A stretch of DNA of 64,000 nt from Planctomycetota bacterium. GTDB taxonomy: Bacteria; Planctomycetota; Phycisphaerae; Phycisphaerales; SM1A02. The position numbers were made by a program, and so were the translations under genes. The DNA is taken from NCBI GenBank assembly GCA_003671025.1, contig QWPW01000001.1:140379-204378 (forward strand). Direction: 5' to 3'. This document shows, in pieces, positions 26,884-34,620 of this stretch. The notes under the pieces were generated by a model that saw only the letters and a list, made by a program, of their open reading frames with translations, was not told where the DNA came from and did not search any database. Each line of letters opens with the position of its first letter. Position 1 is the first letter of the stretch.

Positions 26884-28334
26884 AACTCTCATCAATCACC
26901 GCGGCGGTGCGCTCAATCGAACCACGCGAAATCGCGGGCACGGTGCGCGCAGTCAAAGGTTTGGTGCTTTCGGTAGAGCAACTTCCGCTGCCTGTGGGAT
27001 CGCTGGTGCGCGTGCTTGTTCCGCATCGCATGGACGCGCCGCGCGGTGAAGTGGTTGGCTTTGACGGTTCACGCGCGCTCGTGATGTTGCTCACCGAAGC
27101 TGAGGGAATCTCCAGCGGTGTGCGTGTCATCGGTGAGCAGCCCTATGCGACCGTTGGTGTCAGCGAGCAATGGCTCGGTCGCGTTGTTGATGCACTTGGC
27201 CGACCCATCGACGGCAAGGGGCGCATCGCACCCGGATCACCGCAACCGATTTGGCCCGCGCGCACCAGTCCGCTCACGCGTGGTGTAGTGCGCGAGATCC
27301 TGCCCACCGGCGTGCGCGCGATTGACTCGATGCTCACGATTGGCAAAGGTCAGCGCATGGGAATCTTCGCCGGTCCTGGTGTGGGCAAGAGCACGTTGCT
27401 TGGATCGATCGCACGCGGCACGAGCGCGCATGTCAACGTCATCGGTCTCGTTGGTGAGCGTGGTCGCGAAGTACCGGAGTTTTTGCATCACGTGCTCGGT
27501 GAAGAAGGACTGAAGCGCTCCGTCGTCGTCGTTGCGACTGGTGATGAGAGTCCGCTCATGCGCGTGCGCGCCGCGACCGTGGCGTGCAGCGTCGCGGAAT
27601 ATTTTCGCGATGGCGGACTCGATGTGATGTTGATGATTGACTCGATCACGCGCTTTGCACAAGCGCAGCGACAGATCGGTCTTTCAGCGGGAGAAGCGCC
27701 CGCAACCAAGGGATTCACGCCCAGTGTGTTTGCATTGTTGCCGCGATTGCTTGAGCGCGCGGGTTCGATCGAAGGAAGCGGATCGATCACCGGCTTCTAC
27801 ACGGTGCTTGTGGAAGGCGACGACATGACCGAACCGATTGCCGATGCCGCGAAGGGAATTCTTGACGGGCACATCGTGCTCTCGCGTCGACTCGCGGAGC
27901 GCACGCATTACCCCGCGATTGATGTGCTCGCGTCGATCTCGCGCGTTGCCGATCAAGTGTCGCATTACCCCGCGATTGATGTGCTCGCGTCGATCTCGCG
28001 CGTTGCCGATCAAGTGTCGGACAAGAATCACGCGCAGGCGCGTCGTCACATGTCGCGCATGTTGGCGGCGTATCGCGAGGCGGAAGAGCTCATTCAAATC
28101 GGCGCGTACGCCAAGGGTTCGAATCCCGATGTGGACGCGGCGATCGCGCTGAAGCCTTCAATTGAAGCGTTTTTGCGCCAAGGCTCCGACGAGCGATGCG
28201 AGTTGCCGCGCACATTGCGCGCACTCATGGACATCTCGACCACTGCAGAAAACCTTGGGCGTCGCACGTCACCATCGACGCCTGCAACTGCGCCAACGAT
28301 GACCGCTCAAAGCGCGTCCTCACCGCGAAAGTAA
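26880..28334 (+). CDS. fliI: Flagellum-specific ATPase FliI with internal duplication
   Basis: Hexameric F1-like ATPase that energises flagellar protein export. Visible are the N-terminal beta-barrel, Walker A (GPGVGKST, in IFAGPGVGKSTLLG), the GERGREVPEF segment, Walker B (DVMLMIDSITRFAQAQRQI) and the PATKGFTPSVFALLPRLLERAG region. Residues 343-361 (HYPAIDVLASISRVADQVS) are repeated exactly at 362-380. The doubled segment contains the SxSR motif whose arginine corresponds to the F1-family arginine-finger region. At 484 residues the protein is longer than the usual 440, partly for this reason. The start is GTG at 26880, overlapping the fliH stop. Confidence 0.94.
   Translation: MKLSSITAAVRSIEPREIAGTVRAVKGLVLSVEQLPLPVGSLVRVLVPHRMDAPRGEVVGFDGSRALVMLLTEAEGISSGVRVIGEQPYATVGVSEQWLGRVVDALGRPIDGKGRIAPGSPQPIWPARTSPLTRGVVREILPTGVRAIDSMLTIGKGQRMGIFAGPGVGKSTLLGSIARGTSAHVNVIGLVGERGREVPEFLHHVLGEEGLKRSVVVVATGDESPLMRVRAATVACSVAEYFRDGGLDVMLMIDSITRFAQAQRQIGLSAGEAPATKGFTPSVFALLPRLLERAGSIEGSGSITGFYTVLVEGDDMTEPIADAAKGILDGHIVLSRRLAERTHYPAIDVLASISRVADQVSHYPAIDVLASISRVADQVSDKNHAQARRHMSRMLAAYREAEELIQIGAYAKGSNPDVDAAIALKPSIEAFLRQGSDERCELPRTLRALMDISTTAENLGRRTSPSTPATAPTMTAQSASSPRK
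27904..28017 (+). repeat. 57-bp perfect in-frame tandem duplication in fliI
   Basis: Copies at 27904-27960 and 27961-28017 are identical, and the match extends two bases further. The unit is 19 codons, so the frame is kept. Excision of one copy would restore a canonical FliI. Confidence 0.95.
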
Positions 28335-28391
28335 TCACTCAACCGCGAACCGCAACGAATTCGGTCGCACCAAAGACTCTCAGCACGAACC

Positions 28392-28859
28392 ATGGCCCGA
28401 TTTCGATTTGCATTGCAGCGCGTCCTTGACCGCCGCCTCGACGAGGAGGAGGTCAAGCGTCGTGCTTTGGCATCAGTCGAAGGACAGCGGCGCAAACTCG
28501 AACAGTCGCTTCGCGATCGACAAGCGGAGATTGCACAAGGACGCGACGCGTGGCGCGATGGACTCGTTGGGGTGATCGATCCCGCGGCGCTGCGTCATCA
28601 CGCTGTTGCGGGTGTGGGGTTGATGCGCAAAGCGCAGCGAACGGTGTTGGAAATGGCAGGATTGGAGAAGGCGCTGGTCAAGACGCGCGCCGAACTTGTC
28701 GAAGCTGCGCGTGCACGACGAACGTTGGAAATCTTGCGCGAGCAACGACTCGCGGTGCATCACGCGATTGAAGCAAGTCACGAACGCGCGGGCATGGATG
28801 AAATGGCCGCGAACAACGCTCGTCGCAATCGCGAGGGCGAGGAAGCGATACCTGTATGA
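28392..28859 (+). CDS. fliJ: Flagellar FliJ protein
   Basis: Coiled-coil export component that sits in the FliI ring like F1 gamma. The 155-residue protein begins FRFALQRVLDRRLDEEEVKR and is nearly all charged helix, the FliJ pattern. The position after fliI and the size support the call more than any motif. It overlaps the next gene by ATGA. Confidence 0.82.
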   Translation: MARFRFALQRVLDRRLDEEEVKRRALASVEGQRRKLEQSLRDRQAEIAQGRDAWRDGLVGVIDPAALRHHAVAGVGLMRKAQRTVLEMAGLEKALVKTRAELVEAARARRTLEILREQRLAVHHAIEASHERAGMDEMAANNARRNREGEEAIPV

Positions 28860-29734
28860 AGACGATGTTTCGATTGCTCACAGTGCTCGCGTTCGCAAAC
28901 TTGTTGGCGCTCGCAGGCTTTGGCGGTTGGCTCTATGCCACGGGGCGCGTCGATGAGGCGCGCCTCGAGCGCATTCGCGAGATGTTCTCCACCACCGTGG
29001 TTGAAGAACAACTGACACTGGGCGAAATCGCTGCAAAAGACGCAGAAAAAGTGCGTCTCGACGGAGAAGCGCGCTCACTCCTTGAGGTCCCACTTTCGCG
29101 CACCGAACAAATCGTGACCAGCGAACGATTCGAGGAACGCGCCGCGCTGGCCATGCGTGGACTCGAGGACAGTCATCATCGATTGCAACAGGATCTCATC
29201 GAGCGAGAGCAAGGCGTGACGCAGCGCGAAGAGGCGTTGGTCGAGCGCACCAAAGAGTGGGAAGCATCGATCGCCACCGAAAAGGATCGCACCACCGACG
29301 AGCAGTTTCGCAAAGCCGTTCGTCTGTTAGAGAGTGTTCCACCCAAGCAGGGGCGCGAATGGATTCTTGAATTAGTGAAACGCGATCGCGAGTCGACGGC
29401 GGTGGCGTACCTCGACGCAATGAATCGCGCGAAGTCTTCGGCGCTGCTCAAAGCGTTCAAGGGCGAGGCGGAGGCGAAGGTGGCAACGGATTTGCTTGAG
29501 CGTGTCCGACTGCTTGGTCTCGAGAGCGAGGCCGGCTCGGAACGCCCTAATGCTGCCAAATCTGCCGACTCTTCCGTCAATCGTGGCATCAATCCTGCCC
29601 GCTCCCCGCTCCCCGCGGGCGGAGCCGCCAATCTCGGCACCCCCGCGCGAGGCGCGCCCAACAGCCCGCTCACCCTTCCACGACCTGATGCAACGGGATC
29701 TGCGCCAAGCGCAGGCAAGCCCAACGCTCAGTGA
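28856..29734 (+). CDS. MotE-like flagellar membrane protein
   Basis: The N-terminal membrane segment (LTVLAFANLLALAGFGGWLY) is followed by a long charged coiled coil (about 35-150). A MgtE-N-like helical module (EQFRKAVRLLESVPPKQGREWILEL, then DRESTAVAYLDAMNRAKSSALLKAF) comes next, and a Pro/Ala/Ser tail ends the protein. This order and the place between fliJ and fliK fit the MotE/YlxF group of periplasmic or membrane flagellar chaperones. The last 185 bases overlap fliK in another frame. The family assignment is by architecture. Confidence 0.68.
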   Translation: MKTMFRLLTVLAFANLLALAGFGGWLYATGRVDEARLERIREMFSTTVVEEQLTLGEIAAKDAEKVRLDGEARSLLEVPLSRTEQIVTSERFEERAALAMRGLEDSHHRLQQDLIEREQGVTQREEALVERTKEWEASIATEKDRTTDEQFRKAVRLLESVPPKQGREWILELVKRDRESTAVAYLDAMNRAKSSALLKAFKGEAEAKVATDLLERVRLLGLESEAGSERPNAAKSADSSVNRGINPARSPLPAGGAANLGTPARGAPNSPLTLPRPDATGSAPSAGKPNAQ

Positions 29735-31469
29735 CTCGCTGACGCAACGCACGCAGCGCAGCTCTCCCAAAAACTCGCACAACGCGACAAGTGCGACGGG
29801 TGATGAGCACGATCGCTCGCAGCGTGACAATGCAAAGACGACGCACGAGCGTCAAGCGAACGATCTCGCCCGGGGACAAGGAAATGAGTCACGGAATGCG
29901 CGAGTGCAGCGCGCGCGTGAGCGCGATCATGACGCGGCAACTCGTGATGAATCCGCCCAGCGCGTCGAGAGTGAATCAAGCATCGCCGCGAGCGAAGACG
30001 AATCGCGTGTTCATCGCGACGACTCACTCAACGAGACATCTGCGCAAACGGCAACGTCTTCTGCACCCGTCGAGGTTGTGACGCAAGACGAGGACAGGAG
30101 CACCAGCGCCGGCGGAGCAAGTCTCGATGACGATGGCGTGAGTAGTCTGGTGATGAACGCGGTGCAACCTTCGTCGATCAACGCAACGGCCGCCAGCATC
30201 AGTGCGCAGGCGCTCTCGCAAGGCGCGGCACTCGCGGCGAGCGTCGCGATCGACTCGCCGTCCGCAGCAGAGCATGTGTCTGGATTGCCATCAGTCGACG
30301 CGGCGAGTTCCTTCACCACCGGCAATATTGCTACTCAAACCGCGGATTCAGCGAGTGTTCTTGCCGAAGCAGCCAACGCAATTCCCTCGGCGGCCACCGC
30401 GATTGACGCGACCTCCAATGAACTCGCAGCGAGTGATGCGCGAAGCAGCGTCGAGGGCGCAAGCAACGGTCGACATCGCGATGCAGGAAATACCCGCGCA
30501 ACGGGCGAGCAGTCGTCAAGCGCAGCGGCAACGAACAACGCGGTCCGCGCTGCGAGCGATCCGCTGGCTCGACTGATTGAATCCGCACAATTCTCGTTGC
30601 GTGAGAGCACTCTCTCCGCGCCATCAAGCGCGGCGGTGTCTGGCCGATTGGCGCAGGTCGAATCGGAAATCTCACGCATGCGCGCGGCGCAGCAGATCGC
30701 GTCGGGCGCAGTGTCAATCGATGCGAGTGATGAGTCGGCGAGCGGCAGCGGTGCAACATCGCCGGTGCTTTCGAGCGCGGCACTCAATGCTCAAACTGGT
30801 TCAACGAACGCACACACCAACGCGGCAGGGATCTCAATGCCGCTGATCGCAACAGTCGAAGGCGCAACTTCTGCGACATCGACGTTGCCTGCCGAGGTGC
30901 CGTCGTCAAACCCCTTTGAGAATCCCGCTGCGGCCAAACTCGCGGCGAAAGGTGCGGAAATCCTCGCGAATCAGCGCGGTGGCACCATCACCATGCGCTT
31001 GGAGCCGCCTGCGCTGGGTCAATTGCGCATCGAACTACGCATCTCGCAAGGGGCAGTTGTTGCCGACTTCACCGCCGCAACCCCCGAGGCACGCGCGTTG
31101 CTTGAAGCGAACCTTGGAATGCTTCGTGAACGTCTCGAATCTCAAGGTCTCTCCGTCGAGCGCATCAGTGTGCACGGCGGAACTCGTGGCACGGAAGCCA
31201 CCTCAGCTCCACTTGGACAAAGTGGTCATGAGTCGCGCCAGGATGGTGCGGACAACAGAGATCGTGGGGAGCGCGCGTCGACGCGGCAGGATGCAGCGGG
31301 GGGTGAAAGTCGAGGGCGTCGGGACGACGCTCAAGACGGACGCAAGCGCACGGACGCGCTCGCAGTCGATGAGGCCAATGAGCGAAAGGGGGCCTTGCGC
31401 GGATTCGCGGGCGTCCTTCACGGTGTTGCAGATCCGCGAGGCGCGAACTCTTCGCGGCGCGCGAGTTGA
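29550..31469 (+). CDS. fliK: Flagellar hook-length control protein FliK
   Basis: Secreted ruler that stops hook growth and switches export specificity. About 480 residues of low-complexity Ser/Ala/Thr/Glu sequence precede a C-terminal Flg_hook domain (MRLEPPALGQLRIELRISQG, then ALLEANLGMLRERLESQGL), and the tail is strongly hydrophilic (RDRGERASTR...). The start is uncertain: an ATG at 29550 gives MLPNLPTLPSIVASILP and overlaps the MotE-like gene by 185 bases, while an ATG at 29688 would overlap by 47. The first reads like a natural N-terminus. Confidence 0.87.
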   Translation: MLPNLPTLPSIVASILPAPRSPRAEPPISAPPREARPTARSPFHDLMQRDLRQAQASPTLSDSLTQRTQRSSPKNSHNATSATGDEHDRSQRDNAKTTHERQANDLARGQGNESRNARVQRARERDHDAATRDESAQRVESESSIAASEDESRVHRDDSLNETSAQTATSSAPVEVVTQDEDRSTSAGGASLDDDGVSSLVMNAVQPSSINATAASISAQALSQGAALAASVAIDSPSAAEHVSGLPSVDAASSFTTGNIATQTADSASVLAEAANAIPSAATAIDATSNELAASDARSSVEGASNGRHRDAGNTRATGEQSSSAAATNNAVRAASDPLARLIESAQFSLRESTLSAPSSAAVSGRLAQVESEISRMRAAQQIASGAVSIDASDESASGSGATSPVLSSAALNAQTGSTNAHTNAAGISMPLIATVEGATSATSTLPAEVPSSNPFENPAAAKLAAKGAEILANQRGGTITMRLEPPALGQLRIELRISQGAVVADFTAATPEARALLEANLGMLRERLESQGLSVERISVHGGTRGTEATSAPLGQSGHESRQDGADNRDRGERASTRQDAAGGESRGRRDDAQDGRKRTDALAVDEANERKGALRGFAGVLHGVADPRGANSSRRAS

Positions 31470-31508
31470 ATCAAGCAGTAAATGTCGCAGTGATTTCAGG
31501 AGTATCCC

Positions 31509-32093
31509 ATGAGCACGATTGACGCACTCGCTGGAGCCGGCCCGATTCAACCTGCGGGAAATCGATTCAATGACCTCTCGAGCGAAGAGTTCATCAAGAT
31601 CATCTTCACCGAGCTTTCCAATCAGGATCCCTTCAAGCCGAATGATTCATCGGCGCTTCTGGAACAGCTCAATTCCATCCGGTCAATCGAGAGCGATATG
31701 CAGCTGTCCAAGGACCTGCAGGGCATCGTGTTCCAGAATCAACTGGCGACCGCGGGCAACTTGATTGGCAAGCGCGTCGCGGGCATGACCGCGGACAATG
31801 ATCGTGTTGGTGGCGTGGTCAAGAGTGTCGCTCGCAGCGGCGACGAGATCGCGCTCATCCTTGACAACGGTTGGATCCTCCCTATCGATAATGTCGAATT
31901 CATCGATCAAAACCCGACTCCTACCCCTCCGGTGATTCCCTCGCCTGGCGCGGGCGCTGGCGCGGGGACTCCTACACCGCCGCCGACCCAATCGAGCGTG
32001 GTGGCAAATTGGGGGCAGGGTGGGCCATCGGATCTCAACGGCGACGGCGCTGTTGATGCGCAGGATCTGGCCAAGTTGCTTAGTGGTGGTTGA
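31509..32093 (+). CDS. flgD: Hook-capping protein FlgD fused to a dockerin-type motif
   Basis: FlgD caps the growing hook and guides FlgE assembly. Residues 20-80 carry the FlgD N-terminal domain (SSEEFIKIIFTELSNQDPFKP, LLEQLNSIRSIES), and 84-132 form a small SH3/Tudor-like domain (GKRVAGM...DEIALILDNGWILPIDNVEFI). The protein resembles the short FlgD/YlxG type. A Pro/Gly linker (135-163) then leads to residues 165-194, which contain ANWGQGGPSDLNGDGAVDAQ, a dockerin type I/EF-hand calcium loop with D175, N177, D179, D183 and D186. This motif is common at the C-terminus of secreted planctomycete proteins but unexpected on a hook cap. CAGGAG precedes the ATG. Confidence 0.92.
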   Translation: MSTIDALAGAGPIQPAGNRFNDLSSEEFIKIIFTELSNQDPFKPNDSSALLEQLNSIRSIESDMQLSKDLQGIVFQNQLATAGNLIGKRVAGMTADNDRVGGVVKSVARSGDEIALILDNGWILPIDNVEFIDQNPTPTPPVIPSPGAGAGAGTPTPPPTQSSVVANWGQGGPSDLNGDGAVDAQDLAKLLSGG

Positions 32094-32180
32094 GCACGCT
32101 CGTGCGGCAATCGCCCTGTGAATCTTGCGACAGAATGATTTGAGCATGTCTCTGGCAACACAAAATCAACGACGATTAAA

Positions 32181-32675
32181 ATGACAATCGACCCGCGCCA
32201 ACTTCTCCGACGACTCGAGCCTGCAGTGCGGCCCACGGGGACCGGTTCTGCGCGCGGCCGAGTGTCGGCGGCCGACGGCGGATTCACTGAACTGCTCTCA
32301 CTCGCGCGTGACGGCGCGATCGAGAGTGCGCGTGAACCCGAGATGGCCGATGGCGCGACGCTTGAACCCGCGACGATGGCGCAAGTGGCGCGCGCGTTGG
32401 ATCTCGCGCAAGGACGTGGTGCGCGTCGCGCAGTCATCGTCGCCGAAGGGCGCACTTTCATCGCTGATGTTTCATCGCGTCGCCTAGAGCGCTTGGAAAC
32501 TCGTGATGACTTCGTCTTTGAAGAAGTCGATGCCGCCATCGCAATTCGCGGCGAAACAGCAACATTCGCGCAACGCCCATTGGGGCCACGCGCACTTCCC
32601 CCGCGCGAAATCGCGGAGCAATTCGAATCACTTTCTCTCGACCAGACGCCACGCGCGCAACGCGCTAGCGCCTGA
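32181..32675 (+). CDS. Flagellar operon protein, TIGR02530-like
   Basis: A 164-residue protein between flgD and flgE, the usual position of the small TIGR02530 (Flg_new) flagellar protein. The central segment, LDLAQGRGARRAVIVAEGRT followed by FIADVSSRRLERL, matches that family's pattern of an Ala/Gly-rich helix, a hydrophobic strand and a VSVKNRTVI-type strand. It is longer than the family's roughly 100 residues because of tails on both sides. No catalytic motif is seen. A role in hook assembly is inferred from position. Confidence 0.55.
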   Translation: MTIDPRQLLRRLEPAVRPTGTGSARGRVSAADGGFTELLSLARDGAIESAREPEMADGATLEPATMAQVARALDLAQGRGARRAVIVAEGRTFIADVSSRRLERLETRDDFVFEEVDAAIAIRGETATFAQRPLGPRALPPREIAEQFESLSLDQTPRAQRASA

Positions 32676-32700
32676 GTCGACGCACCGAGGAGCTCTCACT

Positions 32701-34461
32701 ATGGCAAGTACTACCGCACTCTTCACCGGCCTCTCTGGCCTCATGTCGAACTCGCGCCGCCTTGACGTCATCGGCAACAACATTGCCAACGTGAACACCA
32801 CGGCGTTCAAGTCCAACCGCATGCAGTTCACGCCCACGTTCAGCCGCAACTTTTCGCTGGGTACCGCGCCAAGCGGAAGCAGCGGTGGCACGAACCCTGG
32901 CCAAATCGGCTTGGGCGTCACGGTTGCAGGAACGCAGCGCAACTTCAACAACGGTGCCATCGGCGCGACTGGTGTGGCGACCGATGTCGCAATCGAAGGC
33001 GACGGTTTCTTCATCGTCGATGTCGCGGGAACGCGACACTTCACGCGCTCGGGCAACTTCGTGCGCAATCCGCAGAATGAACTGGTCTCGCAATCGGGCG
33101 CACGCGTGCTCGGATTCGGCGTGGACGATCAGTTCAATGTGATTGAAGGCGACCTCGTCGCTCTCTCGGTTCCCGTGGGAACGCTGACCCTGGCCGAAGC
33201 AAGTCGCAACGTCATCTTCAACGGAAATCTCAACGCCTCGGGCACCGTGGGCACCACTGGTAGTATTCATACTGGTCGTGCTTGGTTTACTGATGCGGCG
33301 ATGACCATTCCCGTGACCGCGGCCACCAACCTCACCACTACGGACGTGTTTATGTCCGACGGCGCGGGCGGAGTGGTGACGGCGTTTGACTCGACGACCA
33401 ATCCCAAATCGATCAGCATCTCGGGTGTCGAGAAGGGTGGCAAGGATCTCGGCGTGAAGACCTTCGCCTTTAGCGCCGCAGCAGTTGCTGGCGCCGATGC
33501 TAATGGCGTCACGCTCGGCGACTTCACCACATTCCTCGACGATGTGCTCGGTTTGGATAGCTCCGCAGTGGGCACAGCCTCGAACCTCGGTGGTGGCGCG
33601 ACGATCAACGCCGCGGGACAACTGGTGATCACCGGCAACGAAGGCACCGTGCAAGAGCTCGGGCTCGAGACCGCGGACTTCGTGGTCAGCGGCCCTGGGC
33701 TTGGCAGCGGGCAACCACTGGTATTGAGCAAAACTGGCGCCGCCAACGGCGAAAGCGTGCGCACGAGCTTTGTGGTGTATGACTCGCTTGGCACACCGCT
33801 GACGATTGACTTGACGTTCACGCTGCAGCAAACCGCAGCGAGCGGCGGTACCACTTGGCAACTCGTGGCCGAGTCCAACGACAACGATTCGGTGCAACGA
33901 CTCATCGGTCTGGGCGAAGTGTCCTTTGATGCGAGTGGTCGATTTGTGGCGGCATCGAATCAAAGCTTCTCACTGGTGCGCACCAACGGCGCCGTGTCGC
34001 CGCTGACCGTGAACATGGATTTCAATTCGGGAACGGACGCAGTCTCGAGCCTCACCGACTCCGCTTCGAATCTCGCAGCGGTCTTCCAAGATGGATCGTC
34101 GATCGGCACGCTTTCAAACTTCTCGATCGGTGAAGACGGCCGTATTTCTGGTTCGTTCACCAACGGACTGACGCGCACCATCGGCCAAGTGGCGCTGGCG
34201 AAATTTTCGAATCCAGAAGGATTGGTTGACGCTGGCGACAACTTGTTCCGCACCGGACCCAACTCGGGAACACCGCTGGTGGCCAAGCCGCGCGACTTCG
34301 GTACGGGGCGACTCGTGGGCGGCGCGCTCGAGTTGTCCAACGTCGATCTCTCCCAAGAGTTCATCAACATGATTCTCGCTAGCACCGGCTATTCCGCGGC
34401 CAGCCGCGTGATTACCACGACCGACGAGCTGATCAATCAGTTGCTCATGCTCGGACGCTGA
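32701..34461 (+). CDS. flgE: Flagellar hook protein FlgE
   Basis: Main structural protein of the hook, 586 residues. The N-terminus (ALFTGLSGLMSNSRRLDVIG followed by NNIANVNTTAFKSNR) and the C-terminus (SNVDLSQEFINMILASTGYS, then ASRVITTTDELINQLLMLGR) form the paired D0 helices of rod/hook proteins. The flagellar basal-body middle motif is EGDGFFIVDVAGTRHFTRSG. The central 330 residues are surface-exposed, Thr/Ser/Gly-rich variable domains. GAGGAG precedes the ATG at 32701. It ends the motility block and is followed by a strong terminator. Confidence 0.96.
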   Translation: MASTTALFTGLSGLMSNSRRLDVIGNNIANVNTTAFKSNRMQFTPTFSRNFSLGTAPSGSSGGTNPGQIGLGVTVAGTQRNFNNGAIGATGVATDVAIEGDGFFIVDVAGTRHFTRSGNFVRNPQNELVSQSGARVLGFGVDDQFNVIEGDLVALSVPVGTLTLAEASRNVIFNGNLNASGTVGTTGSIHTGRAWFTDAAMTIPVTAATNLTTTDVFMSDGAGGVVTAFDSTTNPKSISISGVEKGGKDLGVKTFAFSAAAVAGADANGVTLGDFTTFLDDVLGLDSSAVGTASNLGGGATINAAGQLVITGNEGTVQELGLETADFVVSGPGLGSGQPLVLSKTGAANGESVRTSFVVYDSLGTPLTIDLTFTLQQTAASGGTTWQLVAESNDNDSVQRLIGLGEVSFDASGRFVAASNQSFSLVRTNGAVSPLTVNMDFNSGTDAVSSLTDSASNLAAVFQDGSSIGTLSNFSIGEDGRISGSFTNGLTRTIGQVALAKFSNPEGLVDAGDNLFRTGPNSGTPLVAKPRDFGTGRLVGGALELSNVDLSQEFINMILASTGYSAASRVITTTDELINQLLMLGR

Positions 34462-34507
34462 CGCGCTCCACAGGCGCGAAGTGACTCGCAACCACAATCA
34501 AAATTGA

Positions 34508-34538
34508 AACGACGCGCGCTCATTGGGCGCGCGTCGTT
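34508..34538 (+). terminator. Rho-independent terminator after flgE
   Basis: AACGACGCGCGCTC (34508-34521) pairs with GGGCGCGCGTCGTT (34525-34538), a 14-bp stem with one T-G pair and a three-base loop, followed by GTTTCATT. It closes the flagellar operon before the convergent PIN-domain gene. Confidence 0.88.
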
Positions 34539-34620
34539 GTTTCATTGTTGCCGTTGGTACCTCTGAGAGCGATGCGGCCCGTCAAACCTTCGCGTCTAGT
34601 GACACGGGATCATGAAAGGC

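Noticed and set aside
32665..33963. 432-codon antisense open frame over flgE
   Set aside because: Same shadow effect; His/Arg-rich translation without family resemblance.
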